Shown here: positions 49,131 through 61,394 of the stretch, piece by piece | How positions within the stretch are numbered: the stretch's first letter is position 1 | How the letters are laid out: each line of letters begins with the position of its first letter | From: Mactromeris polynyma | Lineage: Eukaryota; Mollusca; Bivalvia; Venerida; Mactridae | Reading direction: 5' to 3' | DNA: 64,000 bases | Assembly (NCBI GenBank): GCA_032209605.1 | Contig: JASFXZ010000002.1 | Location: forward strand, 56,918,431 to 56,982,430 | Position numbers and translations under genes: made by a program | Notes under the pieces: model-generated | Told to the model about the DNA's origin: nothing | What the model saw: only the letters and a program-made list of their open reading frames with translations | Database searches by the model: none

Positions 49131-49529
49131 CTAATAAATCATTCGGCTTTTGTATGATGTAGTTGAAGCTGCACATTTTATGATGTTGCCATTATTTACA
49201 TGTCTTTGTCCTGCCTTTTTTTCACGCATATTCAGTATGTGACTGTGAATTTCTGCACTTCTAAAATACCTTGACATTCTTTTACAACCACCAGTCTTAA
49301 AACGCCTAACTTTAATTAAATGTGGATCTTTTCTAGCTACCGTTGCACATTCATATTCCAGATCACTCCCAGCTCCATCACTATCGTGATCAACATGCTC
49401 AGTCTCTAAATCAATCAAAATTGTTAACTCTGGTGTCTAGAATCACCAATCTTTCTCATTAAGTTTTGAAGCACATGGAGTTGCGATTGGTGTACGACCG
49501 AAATATTCAGAAAACAAGCTCTCCAATTC
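49131..49529 (-). pseudogene. Fragment of a transposon-like gene (copy B)
   Basis: Two exon-like blocks on the minus strand. The first starts at 49529 after TACTTTCAG and reads ELESLFSEYFGRTPIATPCA to NEKDW, then a stop. This opening resembles QLERLFNDHFG of the gene at 25404-27332, so the two may be relatives. The second starts at 49436 after a TCTAG acceptor and reads TPELTILIDLETEHVDHDSD, later RRFKTGGCKRMSRYFRSAEI and MREKKAGQRHVNNGNI, and stays open to a stop at 49131. Only about 90 bases separate the starts, so the original intron has been shortened or lost. Product unknown. Confidence 0.45.
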
Positions 49530-50601
49530 CTGAAAGTACAACATGTTTGTTAAGTTTTCTTCAGTATGTTTTATATTTCTACATGCTAATTGCAATCCAT
49601 ACAAACCAGAATTTTGCTATAAGTCCGACCTATTTAAATTGTTCATGAATAAGCTTCTGTACTTTTTTCTAGAGAGATAATGACGTAGAACTGATGACGT
49701 CAACTTTTAACTGGAAATTCCCGACAACGTTACGAGCGTCAATAAGCCCGGTTTTCCTGGAGAATGGTTCGTATGTATATGATAAGTAATTTGAAAGCGC
49801 CTGGCTGATGTAGAGTAAAAAGCATACGATTCTACTAGACGGTCACCAAAGGTTAAGGTGCACAACGGGGGTCAACTTGTATTGCACTTGCTTCCGCTAT
49901 ACTTTTAGTAAAGGGGAAATCGATAATTAATTGATGTGTTGTATTTAAAAGCAGGTTAAAGAATAGTAACCTTGAGAACTAATCTGGTCACTTCACAGCC
50001 GACTTGGGGGCCAGGGCCCTCTTCGTTCCCAGTAGATCCAGGCTTGGAAGGGATAGTGGATGACGCAACGACGAGTTGAATTCTTCTCATAAAATTTTGT
50101 CCCTCTTACACGATTAATAGCGTTAAAATCTTCTTAAAATAAAACAAAAGGATGTCTTGCTATACAAATCCTAAGACATTCGAGAAGATAAAAACTATTT
50201 ATTGTATTGTTGTTAAACTTTCAATAATGGTGGAAATAGATGAAAATCTAATATTTTAATGTAAATATAAATTATTATACAAATCCGCGATGCGTTGGAA
50301 ATGTGGAATAGTAACATACATTTTGCGTGGTATTTGCGGGCACCACAGTATCTTGCAAATCCTAAGTGAAACAAATTCCTTGTGTTTTTTTCTATTTTAT
50401 TTCATGAGCAAAACATATGCCTATCACTTACGACCACTTACGGAAACTACCGAGAGACAAATTGACTGCTGACCAGTAGCCCCATCGATATAGATCTGCA
50501 TCGACTGGATTTATCAGATGAGCGATATTATTGTGTATGGATGTGAGTTTATTCTAATTGTAAGCTTATAAGCCAATATGTTATGCATTACATTACATAG
50601 T

Positions 50602-51042
50602 TTGATACGTGGCATGATACAACACCGTAGACACGTGAAATGATACAACACCGTAGATGTGACATGATATAGCACCATATACACGTGACATGATACAACA
50701 CCGTAGACACGTGACATGACACCACACCGTAGATACGTGACGTGATACAACACAGTATATACGTGACATGATACAACACCGTAGCCACGTGACATGATAC
50801 GACACCGTAGATACGTGGCGTGATACAACACCGTAGATACGTGAAATACAACACCGTAGATACGTGGCGTGATACAACACCTTGGACACGTGGCGTGATA
50901 AAACATCGTAGATACGTTGTATGATACAACACCGTAGACACGTGACATGATACGACACCGTAGATACCCGGCATGATACGACACCGTAGATACCCGGCAT
51001 TATACGACACCGTAGATACCCGGCATGATACCACACCGTAGA
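50602..51042. repeat. 26-bp CACGTG minisatellite (copy B array)
   Basis: About 17 units of the same family as at 14391-15091, some 260 bp shorter than copy A. Unit order partly matches copy A (the ATACCCGGCATGATAC variants lie at the right end in both). A private 195-bp unique stretch (50410-50602) replaces the left edge. Confidence 0.93.
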
Positions 51043-54000
51043 TGGTTGGTTCAGATGTTCGTTCCGAGATTCACAGCTGTTAGTTGTTAGTTCAGATTTT
51101 AATTCGAATATGCATGGCCAGAAGTTAGATGTGAGTTCGGATAAGATGTAGTGAATGCACAGCTGTTGGTTGTTATTTCAGATGTCAATATTGCACAGGA
51201 AGAAGGTAGATGTAAGTTCGAATATGAAGTAACGAATGTACAACTGTTAGTCATTAGTTCAGATGTTCGTTCACGCTTTCACAGTTGTTAGTTGTTAGTT
51301 CAGATGTTAATTCAAGAATACTAGTGCACAGCTAGAATTTAAATGTGAGTTCGGATATAAAGTAGCGAATGCGCAGCTGTTCGTTAGTAGTTCAGAAGTG
51401 CATATCCGAATTCACAGCTGTTAGTTGTTAATACTGAAGTTAACTCGAAAATGCACCGCCAGAAGATAGAGGAAATTCGGATTTGAAGTAGCGAATGCAC
51501 AGCTGTTAGTTGGTAGTTCAGATGTTAGATAGCGAATTCACAGCCGTTAGTTGTAGCTGGACAATTTCCACGATGAAGTTTGACTTCATTCCAATAACAA
51601 ACGAGAAACGTCTTAGTGATATATTCCAATTCAGTACCACATCATGATCTTTAAGTAACAGATGCACAGTCAAAACGATGTCGTCAACATATTTTACGTC
51701 GGTAACAACTAAATGAACGTAACACAACGCGACGTCTGACATTTGAGACATAATGATGAAATACCTTGTTTTCTCAAATCGAATGCAAATAATGTTATTA
51801 ACAATTTCTGTGTCAGTTTTGTAGCACAAGAAGAAAATTACTCTAAAAATATATCTTATAGACGTGCCGAAAGGAAGCATTCTGACTGCACGTGTGCGCT
51901 TTTCCATTGTCGATTTTCCGTCAGCCTTGGGTTCAAAGCAGAACCACTGGCTTTATTTAGAAGTCTGGCATGATTCCTCTAAATTCTTGATTTTTAGCAG
52001 TTACTGACCTTAAAACAAAACTCAAGTTAACTTACAAAACTTTTTCAAATCAATGCAGTTCTCTAAATCTTGGACAAGAAACAATTATCTTGCCTTCTAT
52101 GAGTTCAAGTTAATAGAAATCTCAATTGAAATAAACCAAATTGTGGTCATTAAAGTACAATGGCAAACGTTGTCCAACCTTGTTCATTGGAATTCAACTT
52201 ATATTTCGAATAATACATGGTTTCGAATAGCCCATTTCAATTCGACGTGCATGAGAATACATATCAGGACTTATTTCGGATGATGCATATTATTCGGATA
52301 AAAGGTTGTCGAATAAACGAGGTCCGACTGTACTTATACTTGTTTCATTTCGATATCTTAATCAAATGTTTAATTTAGTATTATGGCAATGCTTTTTTAA
52401 AGATGTTCGCAGGGAAGATCGGGTAACTGTCTTAACTGCGTTGTCTCTAGAAATACAGACTTCATTATTATTATCTATTGAGGTTGGTGATATCCTTTAC
52501 AAGGTTAACATGGGCTGAAGATGGGCGTAAACCCAGCAAAACAAACAATCAAACGGTTTCGATAATGTTTGACAGACGATTGTAAACGCCCCATGGCTAG
52601 CTTAGATGGTTTTTAAACGCCCCAAAAACCATGGAAAAGATGTAAATCAATCAATAAAAGTGATTAAGAGAAAAGGTGTAAATATTAACAAATTTAAGAC
52701 ACAGGCATTTGTTTAGGTAATCAATTATGTAGCTCACAGTTTTATGATAAACAAACACATATCGAGACCGACGCACTGAAATGCAATTTATAACGGTCTA
52801 AACTAATATCTTGCTATGAATTCAAGAACTAACGTACGAACATCTGTGCATTCGCTACTTTATATCCGAACTCACATCTAACGTCTAGCTGTGTATTCTA
52901 GATATACTTCTTAAATAACAACTAACAGCTGTGAATTCGGGAACGAACATCTGAACTAATAACTAACAGCTGTGCATTTTGGAACAAACATCTGAAATTA
53001 CAACTAACAGCTGGTCGTTCGCTACTAAACATACGAACTCAAATCTAACTTCTTGCCAAGCGCTTTAGAATATACATCTGAACTTACAATTACAAGCTGT
53101 GTACTCGCTCCAATTTATCAACATAAACATCTGAACTAACAACTAATAGCCATGTATTCGCTCGATCAAATCCGAACTCACACTTAACTTCTGGCTATGC
53201 ATTTTCTAATAAACATCTGAACTAACAACTAACAGCTGTTATTGTAGGAACGAACATATGAACTACTAGCTGGACATTCGCTCCATCATATCCGAACTCA
53301 CACCTAACTTCTGGCTATGCATTTTCTAATAAACATCTGAACTAACAACTAACAGCTGTGATTGTAGAAACGAACATTTGAACTACTAGCTGGATATTCG
53401 CTCCATCATATCCGAACTGGTATCCTACTTCTGGCTATGAATTTTCGCATAAATATCTGAACTAACAACTAATAGCTGTGTACTCGCTCCAATTTATCCA
53501 AATAAACACCTGAACTAATAGCCATGTATTCACTCCATCATATCCTAACTCACACCTAACTTCTGGCTATGCATTTTCGAATAAACATCTGAACTAAAAC
53601 CTAACAGCTGTGAATGTAGGAACGAACATTTGAACTACTAGATGGACATTCGCTACATCTTATACAAATAAACATCTTAACTAACAACTAATAGCTGTGT
53701 ATCCTGTAACAGACATTTGAACTAACAAGTAATAGCTGTGCATTCACTGCATCATATCTGAACTCACGTCTAACTTCTGGTTATATATTTTCGAATAAAC
53801 ATCTGAACTATCAACTAAAGCTGTGCATTCGCTCAATCAAACTTTGAGCTCTCCACTAACTCCTGGCTATGCATTTGCGAATAAACCTCTGAACTAACAA
53901 CTAACAGCTGTGAATTTGTGAACGAATATTTGAACTAACAACTAATAGCTGTGCCTTCGCTACATCATATACGAACTCACATCTAACTTCTTGTTTAGCA

Positions 54001-54140
54001 TTTTAAATAGACATCTGAACTAACAACTAATAAATGTGTATTTGCTCAATCATAACCGAACTCACATCTAACTTCTGGCCATGCAGCTAACAGCTGTAAA
54101 TTGCGGAACGAAAATCTGAACTACAACTAACAGCTAAAAG
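51043..54140. repeat. Inverted pair of minisatellite arrays around a spacer (copy B)
   Basis: Left arm about 51043-51560 (CAGCTGTTAGTTGTTAGTTC), spacer about 51561-52830, right arm about 52830-54140 (reverse complement). Relative to copy A, the right arm has one extra compound unit of about 120 bp (53210-53330 repeated at 53330-53450) and a few more units at its end. The spacer carries about 75 bp (51590-51665) that copy A lacks. Confidence 0.8.
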
Positions 54141-54852
54141 CCAAATTCGCAGAACTATTTATTTGTGTAAAATTAGTGAAGATCACAATTCAAATTCTAT
54201 TTCAGCAAGAAAATGTTGTATTGCAGATTGCTAAGTAATACATCAGGTAACCGAACTAAACCGCATGGCCATTGAATGATCATGAAATAGCGATGAAATG
54301 AATCATATTATGATGAGAACATATTGTATGCAATTATATTCAAAATTATATCTTTTAGCATATTAAATATATGAATGAATGAAGACTGGTACGACGTATC
54401 AATTACTTTATAAGTCACTTTTAGCTACATGTATATTTCTTGCAGTTCCATATTTATGCTATGAGTTCGTTCCGGGATGCCGTGTTTTTGTGTCCACTCC
54501 CTGTGTGACTACATATTTTGCATTGTCTCTGTCGTTCTTGTTATGGGATCTTGAGGAAAATTTGCACATGAATGATATGTACTGAGCAAATGTAGAAACG
54601 TCCCACCATATTCAAAGAAAGATTGCCGGAAATCTATAAGGTTGGTGGTACTAAGACCTATACAGAAAATGAAGTTTGTTCATTTGTGAATCCATATTAG
54701 TTTACCTAATTTTGCTGGTATGAAAGTTTTTCGAATGAGATAATGGCGAAGTCGGTAGGGGTCAAAATAAAAAATCTGAAGAATATTTGTTTTTTAAAAA
54801 TGTTTAGGGATTAATGATTTCTCTCCCTAAAAAAGTCCAAGTTGTATCCAGT

Positions 54853-55712
54853 ATGATTAATATCGTGTGTAGCCGCCATTTGCATGAATACACGTCATAA
54901 TTCTACGGCGCATGGACGTGACGTAACGCACAATAAGTGCGTTATGCAGATTCCTCCACTCTTGCTGTAAAGCCTGTGTCAGATCTCGAATGTTGTCAAT
55001 TTGGTGGTTGGCCCTCGTCTTACGACCCAGCTCATCCCATATGTGCTCAATCGGGTTGAGATCAGGGGAAACCGCAGGCCATGGAAGTAAGGCGACATTG
55101 TTTCGAGCCAAGTAGTGAGTTGTGGGTCTGGCTGTGTGCGGGCGAGCATCGTCTTGTTGCAGTTTTACATCAGGGCCGTGGCGGCGAATGAAAGGCATTG
55201 CATGAGGAGTTAGCACATCAGTAATGTAACGCTGATGAGGTTGCCCTGTATGACTACTAGCTCAGTCTTACGGTTACCCATGATCCCACCCATACCATTA
55301 CACTCCCACTACCGAACCTGACCCTCTCAACAACACAACAATCTGCGAATCTCTCGTTTTACGCCTGTAGATGCATGGCCTACCATCTGCATGGCCGACT
55401 GTGAACCGAGATTCGTCAGTAAAGAGAACTCGGTTCCAATCAGCCCGCCTCCAATTCAAATGATGTCGTGACCACAATAACCTATCACCGCGTCATTATT
55501 TGACCGATATATGGGCGTTGTGCTCTGATTGGCTGAGCGTTGCATCGCAAGCGATTACGGATGGTCTGTGATGACACACCGTATCTCCTAGCCGTTACCG
55601 TCTGTATGATCTTCAGACAGCAGCCAAACCTGCGGGCGACGGCACTGGCCGTCATTCCCGCCTGAAGCATTCCAATAGTCTGATTTCTTTCAACTTCAGA
55701 CAAGCGTGGCAT
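54853..55712 (-). pseudogene. Decayed Tc1-type transposase (DD34E)
   Basis: The N-terminus reads MPRLSEVERNQTIGMLQAGM and ASAVARRFGC (helix-turn-helix), then jumps to VSSQTIRNRL and RPYIG, so a central segment is deleted. Between about 55480 and 55220 the frame is broken, though VGHADGRPC can be made out. The C-terminal part (55216-54857) keeps VKLQQDDARPHTARPTTHYL and AVSPDLNPIEHIWDELGRK; Asp to Glu spacing is 34. It is unrelated at family level to the DD37E element at 42954. Dead relic. Confidence 0.85.
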
Positions 55713-55917
55713 GATGAAAAGAGTGAAAAAATAAAAGAAATTCAATTTTCGGATTAGTCTGTGTCGCAAGTATCGTACGGCGTTGACTGAATTAATTTAT
55801 CGAGCACGTGTATAATGCGCAAGTGCATTAAGTGAAAATCAAGGTTCAGGTCGGTGAACGGTTTTCACGTGTTGCATTTGGTGTCAAACCTTACACAGGT
55901 GTATTTACAAATTACCA

Positions 55918-56209
55918 GAGGTGCGTTTTTAGAGGTATGGGAAATAAGCAAGAGAAGTTAGCCAATGTAGAAAAGGTAGCCGTCTAAAAAACGCTTGAAC
56001 GATTCGCTAGCTACAAAATGGCGCGCGCCAGACCACACGACACTGTTCCGCATGAACGCCATTTTGTTTAGCAAAGCTAGCACTGTCAAAACACGCTACC
56101 TATCTTAAGATAGGTGCTACTTTCCCTACGTTTAAGAAACGGCAGCGCTACTTTCCCTACCTAGCGCTAGGTAGAATTCTACTTTTCCTACCTCTAAAAA
56201 ACGCACCTC
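55918..56209. mobile_element. Small terminal-inverted-repeat element (MITE)
   Basis: Ends are GAGGTGCGTTTTTAGAGGTA at 55918 and TACCTCTAAAAAACGCACCT (then C) ending at 56209, inverted copies with one indel. Inside are further short palindromes (CCTATCTTAAGATAGG, ACCTAGCGCTAGGT) and repeated CTACTTTCCCTACC. No ORF. 292 bp. Possibly hAT-like from the ends, but the flanks give no clear target duplication. Confidence 0.65.
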
Positions 56210-56319
56210 CGTGTATCGCATGTTCATTCATGGAATGTGTAACATAAACATAGCCGAAGATATGTCTATTCAAAAAGTGGGTCATTTCTACATTTGCTCA
56301 GTATATAAATATTCAGTAA

Positions 56320-58030
56320 CTGTGTTTTCATAGTTTGTACATTTCCTGAAAGAAAATTCAAATTGGTTTTATTTGAATGCAAAATATAATTTACATTGAC
56401 CTTGTGACTTGTCGTCGATACCCAGGATGCAATTCTTGAAAACAAATGAAAATATATTTCGGCGTAGGTGTCCGTTATGCGGTTACCGCGGCTGTTCCAA
56501 TATTTGGTCAACTATTTAATCAAAGGACACTATTTGTTATTAATGCTTTGTGCATATACAAAGATATATGTATACCTTAAATATCCTATAAAATGTATAT
56601 CTAAAACTATAATGCCACTCATTCAATGAGGTAAAACGAGATTATGAGCATACATAACACTTATTAACCCAAGTAATTTTATACATTTATATTATGTACA
56701 CTATTCCTCAGATGCATACAAATATTTAAATAAACAATATGTTCGAAGGTTATTAAAACCTTTCAGTCAGGGAGCACTACCTCTATTTAAATAATCATAT
56801 CCAAACCTGACATTCACATTCAAGCTAGTTTTCTCGTATTCTAGCATTTAAATCGCACATATGAACATACTGTCATAATCGTATGTGGTTATTATTGTTA
56901 TAAGGAATTATTGAAAACATCGACATATGTTTATAAAGCCACATTTATACATAAAATGACAAAACACGTTTGTGCTCTATCACTATTTGTTACACTTGAC
57001 TTTCTATATATATATGCATGTATACATCACCTGAATATTCAATCGCATATTTAGAAGATAAAAATGTCAAGGAAATTTTATTTGAATTCCATTTTAAGTT
57101 ATTTTCAAAACCGTATATACATCGGTATCTTTCAATCTAGAAATGAATGAAGAAGTTGAGCCTAAATTGCCACTTACAAAATCTCGTGCTACACGGCGGT
57201 GTAAAAGCGGGAATTTCTGGTCAGATGGGATTCAAGAAATATGAATTTTTGTATAGATCTCAGTTTTCACGAAATGAAAAAGAAAAATGAACCTTATGAA
57301 AATACAAGTTTTAAAACTTGTTAAACAGTCATTGAAACCGGATCAGATAAATAATATAATTTCCACTCAGATCAAAGGTAGATGTACGATGCTTATGACT
57401 GTTATATTAAACACAATGTTATAATATGGATTTATATCAAAACTACTCTATGGTGTCTAGTTTATTATAATTTATATCGTATGTATAATATCGCTGTTAT
57501 GGGGCGGTTGCCTGAATATCAATGAAGAAATTGTTCTAGACCATTTTTGAATTATACATTATAAATATATTGCACAGGGGACAGGAAAATGTAACATAAA
57601 TTAAAAACACAAAAAATAACCATTTAGTGATATACAGCCTTGGAACTGTCAGTAAAAATACTGGGTGTTTAAATCGATTTAACAGCTAGCTTATCTTGCA
57701 CTTAATCGCCATATGGTCATATATTTCCAACATAAATACACACATTGACTAAGTAGGTAGTAACCAATTATTAAAAGCAATCAACCACCATGTACATAAC
57801 AACAGACACCCCATGCACAATCCAGCACGAAGGAACAAGCAGCCCAGCACTGATATTGCTCCCAGCAACCAAATTATTAATATCTGAATGTGAAAATAAC
57901 ATAAAATAACAAACCAAAAACATTAAATCATGAAATTATCTAAACAGAAACAAACTCGAGATATCATTGTAGTAATAAACATTTTATGGCAATTCGGTAA
58001 TACATGTACATGTATATGACATTTGGTCAT
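56320..58030. other. Diverged homology to 21.78-25.3 kb; no gene seen
   Basis: Patchy alignments with 21780-22300, 24040-24300 and 25235-25300 (CTTGTGACTTGTCGTCGAT, CTAAAACTATAATGCCACTC, CCACTTACAAAATCTCG). They share order but carry many indels. Continues the duplication at lower identity. No protein-like ORF. Confidence 0.5.
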
Positions 58031-58174
58031 TTACAATATACTATGACAAGGACCCTTAAACACTATAAAAAAGAAATGGCAATAAGAATCCAACAAAGTA
58101 ACAAGATATAAATGTGTAGACATAATCAAAATAATGCAACACAGGAAGAAAATTTTTATACCTTCGAGTACGTT

Positions 58175-59140
58175 TCATCTTTTTTCAATTGCTTCTGTAT
58201 GTACGTATTGTAAGATATGTTCAGCATAAAGGGACTCGACTCCAGATAGTAAAATAAAAACAACAACAATTGTTTCATAAAACGATTTGTATCGTCTTGT
58301 TCGTTCGGCGACAGTAAAGTAAGGTAATTGAATGGTTAACATGATCGACAAGTAATGACATTTCGCCAGATTTTTACATTTTTCCACCGCAAAATCTCCT
58401 TTTATAAAAATTATGAATATTATCTGAAACCTCACATGATCCTTAGCGCTGGAATTTGGACTAGAATTCCGCGCGTGCGCTATAAACTGTACACAGCCTT
58501 CGTGATGTCTGCTAAGCAAACGGCTATTGCTAAGATGTGTACGCAAAATAGTGACAAAAACGGTTTCGGCTGACAAAATGTAAACGTCGGGGACGAAGTG
58601 ATCTTGTGGATTCAAGTAAATAGTGAAGTGGAACGATTCCACAGTTGCAACATGCCTGACAGACAGGTAAGAGGGGCTTTCTCAAAATGATTATTATCGT
58701 ATTGAACGAACACAATATGTTCAGCTTTTTTGTATAGTTCGTTTAATAATTAATGGTAGACTCCACGGTACCCCACCATCCGAAGATCATTATATTGTAT
58801 ATTGATTGATGTTTGCCACTATTTGGCAGAAGTGTGTCGTTCATCATCATTATCAAAAAGCGGCTTACTCGGGATCTACTGTTATTCTTATAACGTTTGG
58901 AATGGATATTTTTAATTAAAATTGTGTTTAATACGCTGGACTTGTAATACATATGACTTGGGTTTGATTCCCTCAAGACTGACCATTTTCTCTCCAAAAT
59001 ATTATTTTAAAGTCTGAAATCTTATGAAGTCTGTCGTTGATGTGTTAAGTAACTCGGGTGATTATGGAATTTGAGTGATGTCTGTATCTAGCACCATCCT
59101 CAAAAATGATAAAATAACCAGTATCTTTCTGAAGTAATGC
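58175..59140. other. Gene-poor; possible tiny first exon
   Basis: A 155-codon minus-strand ORF (58642-58175) has no recognisable domain and I do not support it as a gene. On the plus strand, ATGCCTGACAGACAG at 58653-58667 is followed directly by GTAAGA, a good donor. The next in-phase acceptor I noticed is TTTAAATGCAG at about 60623, giving a 31-residue product that ends at a TAG near 60704. This is weak. A B-box-like GGGTTTGATTCCC lies at about 58961. Confidence 0.2.
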
Positions 59141-59149
59141 AAGGGAAAA

Positions 59150-59420
59150 TGTGCGTTATATTGGGCTTAAATCCACTACCCCTTAAAACTAGTACGTCAC
59201 TCTTTCGACTGAGCTAACCTGGTAGCCTTCTTACCCCACACATATACACCCATCCCCCTTCCGACATTTTAGGCTCAACTACCTTGGGAAACCAAACACC
59301 GCTGCCACCATTGAGGTAAATCAAGGTGGAAATGTTCACCCGATGTGGGTATCAAACCCATGACCCCCTAAACACTAGAATGGTGCTCAACCGACTGATA
59401 AAACTGGACAGCTGTCTTAC
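59150..59420 (-). repeat. Two tandem tRNA-derived SINE-like pieces
   Basis: On the minus strand, one unit (about 59420-59325) has an A-box-like CAGTCGGTTGAGCACC and a B box GGGTTTGATACCCAC. The other (about 59240-59150) has TTAGCTCAGTCGAAAGAG and GTGGATTTAAGCCCA. Both begin with GGGGTAAGA-type sequence. Paired A and B boxes with non-tRNA middles are typical of tRNA-derived SINEs. Confidence 0.55.
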
Positions 59421-60719
59421 CCCACACCACTACATTTCTAATGGAATTGTAATTTAGTTCTAGGCACAAGATGCAGGGCCAACAAAAATATACTAAGACA
59501 ATGTGTCATGTGCTTGAATCATGTAAGAAACTCAAATGTCAAGTACACTCTGTAACTGAGTGCATATTTGTTTATACTTATATTGATGTATGTTATTTTT
59601 CTCCATGTCTTGTCTTTTTCATGGGTTATTGTTATTTGGCTCATTGGAGCTTCCGCTTAGTGTAAGCAGGCAGGCACCGAGGAAGTCATCCGTCTCAAAG
59701 TTTATAAGACGCTTTCTGGCCTCAACCTCTATAATTCCTGAAATAAATTTGATTGGTCATAGGACTTATTAAGCTAGTCAAATAAAAACCGTTAAAAATC
59801 TTTTCAGAAGCTGATTGTCCATGTTGGATAAATTCGACAGACATATTCTGTAGGTGTATCTGATGAACCATGATAGTTCAAATTATTCATATTCATCATA
59901 AAACTTGGCTATTGGGAGTGTGATCACTTTGCCTATACACATACACATACACTATGGCCCTCTCGTTATTGATAATGTTTGGTTAGTAAAACTTAAGACC
60001 TTTATGTTTAATGTACATGTATATGTTATTTACTTAGGGCGAAGTTTGAATGATCAAACATAAGACATACATTTATGATTTTGATCTGAATGAACCCACA
60101 TATCACTTTTATCAGCCAGAGGAGTAGGATATTTCCAGTGTGTGAGTTAATTATCTTAAACTGTCATTTAAAGATTTTCATCTATTAATAAAGTCAAATA
60201 GCATTTTGACAGACATGATTTTACGACAGTTCTGCTCTGGTAGTAGGATATGTCATTTCTAATCAATAACTGGAATATGAGGTTCTACTGCTGACTCACT
60301 TCATATGATAATTGTCTGAATAGTGATTGTAACCCCACTTCATAGATATATATAAATCAAGCGTGTTGTCGGTTTTCTATGTCAGTTTAAATATCTTGTA
60401 AAGCATGTTTTGTTTCTGCTTTTTATCGAGTTGGTAACAAGCATTAGTCCTTAAAAAGTAATTGAATTTTGTGTCAGATGTTCTGCATGAACCATGATAA
60501 GAATAATATTTGTTAGAAAATAAAATGTTTGTTGGTAGATAACATGAATATAAGTAAAGCTGTTTATAAGTAATTCTGGTGAGTAAAAAGCATTGGAACT
60601 AATCATACTTATTTTAAATGCAGGTTGTCTGTATGAAAGGCAATGCAGTATTTAAAGCATTCGTTGAAATATGTAATGTAATCCCTACGGCTCTTTGTGA
60701 TTAGACACGACTGTAGCAA
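59421..60719. other. No gene seen
   Basis: AT-rich DNA without protein-like ORFs; the short ORFs at 59471-59772 are Cys/Phe-rich and unconvincing. Confidence 0.5.
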
Positions 60720-61030
60720 CTGCACAGGCATCCTAGAGGCAACTTACGTTCGCCGTACGGGCCATTGCCGCTGTCTTGCAGCGTCCACACGAAACACCAA
60801 CATAATACCCGAAAGTTGAACGTACAACCCCGTGCAGGTGTAGTGCAACTGACGTGCGGCTCCGCTCTGCTGTGTACGACTCCGCATGACTCCGGAAGAC
60901 GACTGCATGAAGCCCATGCGTACTTCCGTTCTACAGCGAGGGCAAGTTTGCCGTAAGGTGTGCGGTAACCTTGTCTCGTTTACACAGTGCAAGTACGTTG
61001 ATTGTGCGGCGATCTTGCAGCCCCTACAGA
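60720..61030. other. GC-rich, CpG-containing patch
   Basis: Base composition changes sharply from the AT-rich surroundings. It contains TTACGTTCGCCGTACGGGCC, TGCGGCTCCGCTCTGCTGTG and GCAAGTTTGCCGTAAGG. Overlapping ORFs on both strands result from low stop density. It may be the remains of a GC-rich DNA-transposon end or MITE; TTGCCGTAAGG and GTTCGCCGTACGG look like decayed related words. Confidence 0.35.
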
Positions 61031-61394
61031 ATAAATATGCATCTGGTGCCAGTATTCAATTTTAGTCATTGCAAGATGGATGTGCAGCCCCCTGCTCCAT
61101 CAGCGATGACTGCACGTGTCACGTGCGTTCACGAAAAATGTAGCAAACCGCAGAAGCAGTTGGACATTGCGGAGGCCTACGTGCTCATGCGGGCTTAAAA
61201 AAAAGATTAGACCACCCTAGGACCCTTAAAAACATTTTGAATAGTGATGTTAGTCTTAAGTACCATGGGATACGAAAAATAAGCCAACACGACAAAGTTA
61301 GAAGTGTGGAAAAGGGAGAAGATGAAGAGAAAATGATTATGTGCTTACTGTAATGAGTATTGAGACGGATGGAGACCTTCAACTTGTTGTTTCA

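Larger units (their letters stand above)
36809..54570. repeat. Segmental duplication, copy B
   Basis: Direct-orientation counterpart of 1-18123. Sequence upstream of 36809 continues the same LINE, so the true left boundary may lie further left than can be compared here. Private to copy B are about 175 bp at 36990-37163 (LINE 3' tail, lost from copy A), about 745 bp at 38941-39686 (hairpin element), about 61 bp at 40792-40852, a Tc1/mariner element at 42954-44313, and about 195 bp at 50410-50602 next to the 26-bp array. It also lacks pieces of the transposase gene that copy A keeps. The mixture of private gains and losses means neither copy is simply the ancestor. Confidence 0.93.

Noticed and set aside
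51518..51907. 129-codon minus-strand ORF in the spacer between inverted arrays
   Set aside because: Copy A has the ORF broken by a missing segment, the product has no domain, and the left part runs into minisatellite sequence.
58175..58642. 155-codon minus-strand ORF as a gene
   Set aside because: No recognisable domain, mixed composition, no supporting splice sites or relatives in the window.
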